Origin: Turritopsis dohrnii
Taxonomy: Eukaryota > Cnidaria > Hydrozoa > Anthoathecata > Oceaniidae
Assembly: GCA_027922465.2 (NCBI GenBank)
Contig: BQMF02000198.1
Span: 310,001-374,000, forward strand
Direction of reading: 5' to 3'
Length of the DNA: 64,000 bases
The notes under the pieces were generated by a model. It made no database searches, had not been told where the DNA came from, and saw only the letters and a list, made by a program, of their open reading frames with translations. Shown here piece by piece: positions 45,601 to 64,000 of this stretch. Each line of letters starts with the position of its first letter. Position 1 is the first letter of the stretch. Position numbers and translations under genes: made by a program.

Positions 45601-47557
45601 TATTTGTGCCATGGTAAAAATGGTAGCCCTGCAGTCAGCTAACATTCACCCCTGTGAGAACGCAATCACAAAGACATTGTATTCTACACTTAGCCTTGTT
45701 GTAGGCGAGACAATACAAACATCGACAGGGTTGAGTTTTAATTCATTGTTGAAATTCGCTGTTCAATTGCACAAGAGGGATTATAACCTTAAACAACCTC
45801 GAATTTGTTTTTTAAAACTATTCAGATATAATTCTGTAGGATTAACTTTTTTTCTTTAACCGCCACTTCATATCAAACGAGCAAGCAATTATTTGAGTAA
45901 TCGAGACAATGAGAGTTCTTTTGTTCTCTGTTATACAGATATTTTGCTTCTCTAACAATTCCAGACAATCAGAACTTTTCGGTGAATATTCTTACAGTTA
46001 CGTTTGAACCAACGAGGCAAACGTTGTTTATAAACTCAATCACCAATTAATCTTGATGGACTGAAATTGTACCATATGTCAGTTTTATATCCTGCCGGGA
46101 TATGGAACAAAAATACATTTCCCGAGATTATTTAAAGAATAATTTTTCTTTATGTCTCATTCAGCCAACTGTTTGAATGACGTATAAAATGAAAATAAAC
46201 TATATCCTCCCATGTGTTGTGGACTAACGGATATACATATTTTTATTGTCAATCATATTCGAGATCTTCGCCTTTTTGTTTCTCGTTATTGACAATACGA
46301 ACGATACATTTTTCTTCACATATGTAAGAACTTATTTTCATATAAAACATATTTTGCTGATGACCTTAGAGACAAGTCGTCAGACTTTTTTTTATTGTTT
46401 TAAAGGAATTTCTACTTCCACTGATGACATATTTCCTTCTACGTTACAATGTTGTCATCTCAAAAATATGAGATATGATGTTTTTAAACGAGCGCATATT
46501 TTAGCTGAGCCAAACCACCATGTTTCAAAATATGGAGCTTAAAAAAAAAAGATAATGTGCAAAAAGATGTCGGAATCGGCCATTTAAAAAAAACGATCCA
46601 ATACCCTTGTCAACAGGGTGTCGAATAAATGGGTGTGAAAATTTTGGCGTTTTTCTGATGATAGTGTCTTTTGTTTCTATTCCCCGACAACATCGAAATG
46701 ATATCTGTCTTCATCAAATCAATTTCAATGACTTACGTAAATATTGTGATTTAGTCTCGTTTGCGAAAAGGATTTCTGTCTCTGTTTCCCATGAGCAAAT
46801 GAGATAAAATAGAAACAAAGTCAATGTATTTATTGAGTTATATGTCTAATCAGTAATGTCCTAGATATAGACAATAGGGAGCTGTTCGAAAAACAAAATG
46901 ATTTCTTAGATCTTATTGAAAACATCAGATATATAATACTTTACTCAAATGGGATTGTTAAAATTCAAATGTTAAAGATTCATAATTTTTTAGCACATTG
47001 TCACCAACTTTATTATAATCACTTTCTCAATAGGAACCAATTTTTTGTGTTTTGATTTGAAATAAATATCGTATCTATAATCAGTTCATTAATTTGTATA
47101 ATTAATTGACAATAAATAATATATTGAATGTGCCAATTGTTGTGATATTTAGAATTTCCCTTATTTTACTTTTGCGCCTGAAGTCTTTTCATCACAAACA
47201 TTTTGTAAATATTCAAATTTTCCTAACCGGGGGTAAAACTCTTAAAAAAAATCAAACAAAAAACAAAATAAAAATATTCATCTTTATAAACGATAACTTG
47301 TTTAAAAGTAATTTTTTCTTACTTGCTGATTTGAAACGACTTTTGAAAATACTGCTATTAAAACCACTTGCAGTAAGATGGATCTGTGTCCTAGCCTAAA
47401 AAAAAATGGACGACAAAAGATAAGAATAATCAGACATTAAAAATATTAATATGTCCAAAAAATATGTCTCAAATCGAAGAAATCAACAAAAGTATTGAAA
47501 CATGCACACACAAAAGATCGTTCTGAAGCAATTTTGAAATAAAACTTACCCCATCAT
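35418..47557 (-). CDS. Type IV collagen alpha chain (complete, 1729 aa predicted)
   Basis: Exons in transcription order (minus strand): 47557-47550, 47395-47323, 42658-42602, 42494-42450, 42361-42272, 42156-42112, 41998-41936, 41847-41794, 41709-41611, 41530-41468, 41380-41072, 40998-40171, 40078-39878, 39796-39406, 39330-39094, 39001-38633, 38546-38265, 38183-37917, 37837-37652, 37548-36994, 36890-36738, 36643-36495, 36384-36116, 36020-35906, 35699-35418. They sum to 1730 codons including the stop and keep frame throughout, close to typical alpha(IV) chains. The order is signal peptide, a short cysteine-rich 7S-like segment, a long Gly-X-Y helix with interruptions, and a C-terminal NC1 domain of two C4 repeats. 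The product is secreted and assembles into basement-membrane networks. The first exon borders and weak donors (GTTACT at 38264, GTTAGT at 42601) are the least certain parts. Confidence 0.92.
36738..42494 (-). CDS. Collagen IV triple-helical region
   Basis: Continuous Gly-X-Y coding in 19 exons. Interruptions include a CTSC pair near 40330 ([10 protein letters not shown]), PCPSSRG near 37285, [13 protein letters not shown] near 40450 and IKIG near 37755, as expected of collagen IV rather than a fibrillar collagen. From 42494 down to 39878 every exon starts with a whole glycine codon (phase 0); from 39796 onward the borders split a glycine codon (phase 1). The plus strand shows long proline/glycine-rich open frames here, which are only complements of the GGN/CCN codons. 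Confidence 0.95.
42602..47557 (-). CDS. Collagen IV 5' end: split signal peptide and 7S-like cysteine exon
   Basis: Three small exons. 47557-47550 carries only ATGATGGG before GTAAGT; 47395-47323 completes a signal peptide ([20 protein letters not shown], then KVVSNQQ); 42658-42602 gives [19 protein letters not shown], four cysteines in a short segment before the Gly-X-Y repeats, as in the 7S domain. The phases 2 and 0 fit exactly. The 4.7-kb intron 42659-47322 is far longer than the others and could hide a further small exon. Confidence 0.8.
42754..42963. repeat. Dispersed repeat with TTTATTAGAGG motifs, copy 2, with perfect hairpin
   Basis: Related to 15880-16135. It contains a perfect 13-base stem, TAATAAACGCCGC at 42851-42863 against GCGGCGTTTATTA at 42874-42886, with a 10-base loop, followed by more GCGTTTATTAGAGGGCGG-type blocks. 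Confidence 0.85.
44107..44222. mobile_element. Foldback MITE family, copy 6
   Basis: Left arm CCCTGTGTGTAAATTCGTTG and right arm CGCAGTGACTTTTTGACGAT followed by TCACTGGG. It lies inside the long collagen IV intron. Confidence 0.8.
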
Positions 47558-47603
47558 TGTCTTAAATTTGTTTTTAACTTCTCATCAGTGCGATGCGAAA
47601 CAA

Positions 47604-47611
47604 CTTTTATA
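47604..47611 (-). promoter_or_regulatory. TATA box of the collagen IV gene
   Basis: The coding strand reads CAGTATAAAAGTTG here. A start of transcription about 25-30 bases downstream would leave a 5' UTR of roughly 20-25 bases before the ATG at 47557. Position and sequence fit a core promoter. Confidence 0.6.
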
Positions 47612-48994
47612 CTGCTACACAGGCTAAAACACAACCACACAGAAAATATCCTACTCCTTTCGATGCGAGTAGTATTTAATGCGTATGTTTATTTCGCGAA
47701 TCCAAAACTTCGTTAAGAATGAAGCAATTTTTTTCTTTATACTGTATGGTGTTATGTTTTTATTTAGTGTCGCTTGCTAACATCCAACACAGTAAAATGA
47801 ATTGTCGGTTTATCGTTTTCTTCGAACAGTCACTCGGTTGTGGGGTTTTCCATGATAATAAACTTGACACTTTCCGGTTGTCAATCAACAAACGAATCGA
47901 ACAAAAAAACATGGCAGTATAAACAAAAGACCGTGACAAATCGTAACGAAACGAATTTGCGAAAGTTTGCGTCATTTACGCGACACATTTTTTCTCTCCA
48001 CAACTTTAAAGGAGAACGCCTTGGTAAAGTTTCTTGTTGGAATATATTATGACATTTCATACTCGATTTTAATATTAGAAGTATTTAAAATTCAAAATAA
48101 TAATTGAAAATATCAAAACTTGCATTGTTTAATAAAACAAAGATGTGAGTTCAAGAGGTATATTTCACCTTACCTTTCACTTCCACGAGAAGTGATATGT
48201 TTGTATATACCGAAAGCCGTCAATGAAATAGGCTTTACCTTTGCCATAATAATAAGAAATATCTCATTGCTTGTATCATTCATAAGCTTTAAGCTCTGTG
48301 TTTATAAATATGAATTATTTAGTAATTGATTAATTGGTTTCTCACCTCCAACAAGAAAGTCTATTTTTGTTTTTCAATATTTTTACGAATTGAACTCTTT
48401 ATTATTCTTACAAATATGAAACATTTTTGTCGAAAATTCGCGTATTTTGCTCATAAATATCATATTGTTATTTCTGTGTCATCTTTTCATGCAAAACACA
48501 AATTTTTAGTCCGACGATTACACAAAAGTTCATATCTCGTGTTCGAAAATTTCGAAACAATGGGATAATCAGGCAAAAATGTCGCAGTTGCGAAGCTTCA
48601 TGACGCATTATCGAATGTCAACGAACAATACAGTATTGTTATTTGTGTCTTTCATTCTATTATTTTGAAATGGACATTCCTCGCCCTATTTTTTTGTTTG
48701 GATAGAAGCTATGAAAACAAAGAAATAATAATGAGAAGCCGTGTCTCCGACGCGTCGTTGAACTGAATGTAATCAACATCAGTTTTCGGTTCATGAAGTT
48801 CTCGTGTTCGAAGAAGTTACGCTGAATAATAATAAAAAAAAATTAAAGAGGACTTCGTTGCCGAATCGTCGTGCTGTTAGAGAAATATCTTTCTTTTCAG
48901 TAAAAGAGAATTTGAGTTGGACATGTTTATGTGAAGCTGTTGCAATAGAATTTTATAATATTCCTAGTAATTTTAATATCGAGAAGATTCAAAA
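47612..48994. promoter_or_regulatory. Divergent intergenic region between the two collagen genes
   Basis: About 1.4 kb between the start codons of the collagen IV gene (minus) and the VWA/WAP/collagen gene (plus). No gene is seen in it. It must hold both 5' regions and is a candidate bidirectional promoter. I see no TATA motif at a convincing position for the plus-strand gene. Confidence 0.45.

Positions 48995-64000
<15,006 letters not shown>

Larger units (their letters stand above)
42659..47322. other. Large first-third intron of the collagen IV gene
   Basis: No coding exon is evident on either strand. It carries one hairpin repeat copy (42754-42963) and one MITE copy (44107-44222). Open frames of 96-128 codons around 45084-45859 have no recognisable content. 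Confidence 0.55.

Noticed and set aside
45084..45859. Two plus-strand frames of 96 and 128 codons in the long collagen IV intron
   Set aside because: No domain, no repeats and no splice logic linking them; they look like unique non-coding DNA.

Overview
This is nuclear DNA from an AT-rich animal genome. The genes have many small exons with GT...AG introns, and they encode type IV collagen, von Willebrand A (VWA)/collagen chains, fibronectin III (FN3) and LDL-receptor class A (LDLa) modules, UBE2K and PEX6. The collagen IV NC1 domain, the matrix gene set, the base composition and possible spliced-leader acceptors suggest an early-branching animal, most likely a cnidarian (hydrozoan-like). That placement is inference; no diagnostic marker is present.

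Layout, left to right. 1-2.3 kb: no gene seen. 2.3-6.5 kb (+): two adjacent intronless housekeeping genes, the ubiquitin-conjugating enzyme UBE2K and the peroxisomal AAA+ ATPase PEX6. 6.5-12.5 kb: repeat-rich spacer with a tandem duplication that holds a broken fragment of PEX6. 12.5-33.1 kb (+): one large gene for a single-pass membrane protein, made of a signal peptide, seven repeats of an FN3b-LDLa-FN3a unit, a last FN3 domain, and a transmembrane segment with a short tail. A second FN3 + transmembrane terminal cassette lies downstream. 35.4-47.6 kb (-): a complete type IV collagen chain gene, 25 coding exons and 1729 predicted residues, with a TATA box. 49.0 kb to the right edge (+): a divergent gene for a secreted VWA/WAP/collagen protein (collagen VI-like), which runs off the window.

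The exon models were built by eye from splice sites and phases. Every junction listed keeps the reading frame, and the two complete multi-exon models add up to whole codon numbers. In the FN3/LDLa gene every internal exon is symmetric phase 1-1, which explains how the unit could multiply. In the collagen IV gene the 5' exons are short (45-99 bp) and the 3' exons long (up to 828 bp).

The two collagen genes are arranged head to head with about 1.4 kb between start codons, so they may share regulation of extracellular-matrix production. Mobile DNA is plentiful: a foldback MITE family with seven copies, two TTAA-flanked terminal-inverted-repeat elements (819 bp and 390 bp), a tRNA-derived SINE, a hairpin-bearing repeat family, and 32-bp tandem repeats beside a splice acceptor. 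I see no rRNA genes, no convincing tRNA genes and no CRISPR array.
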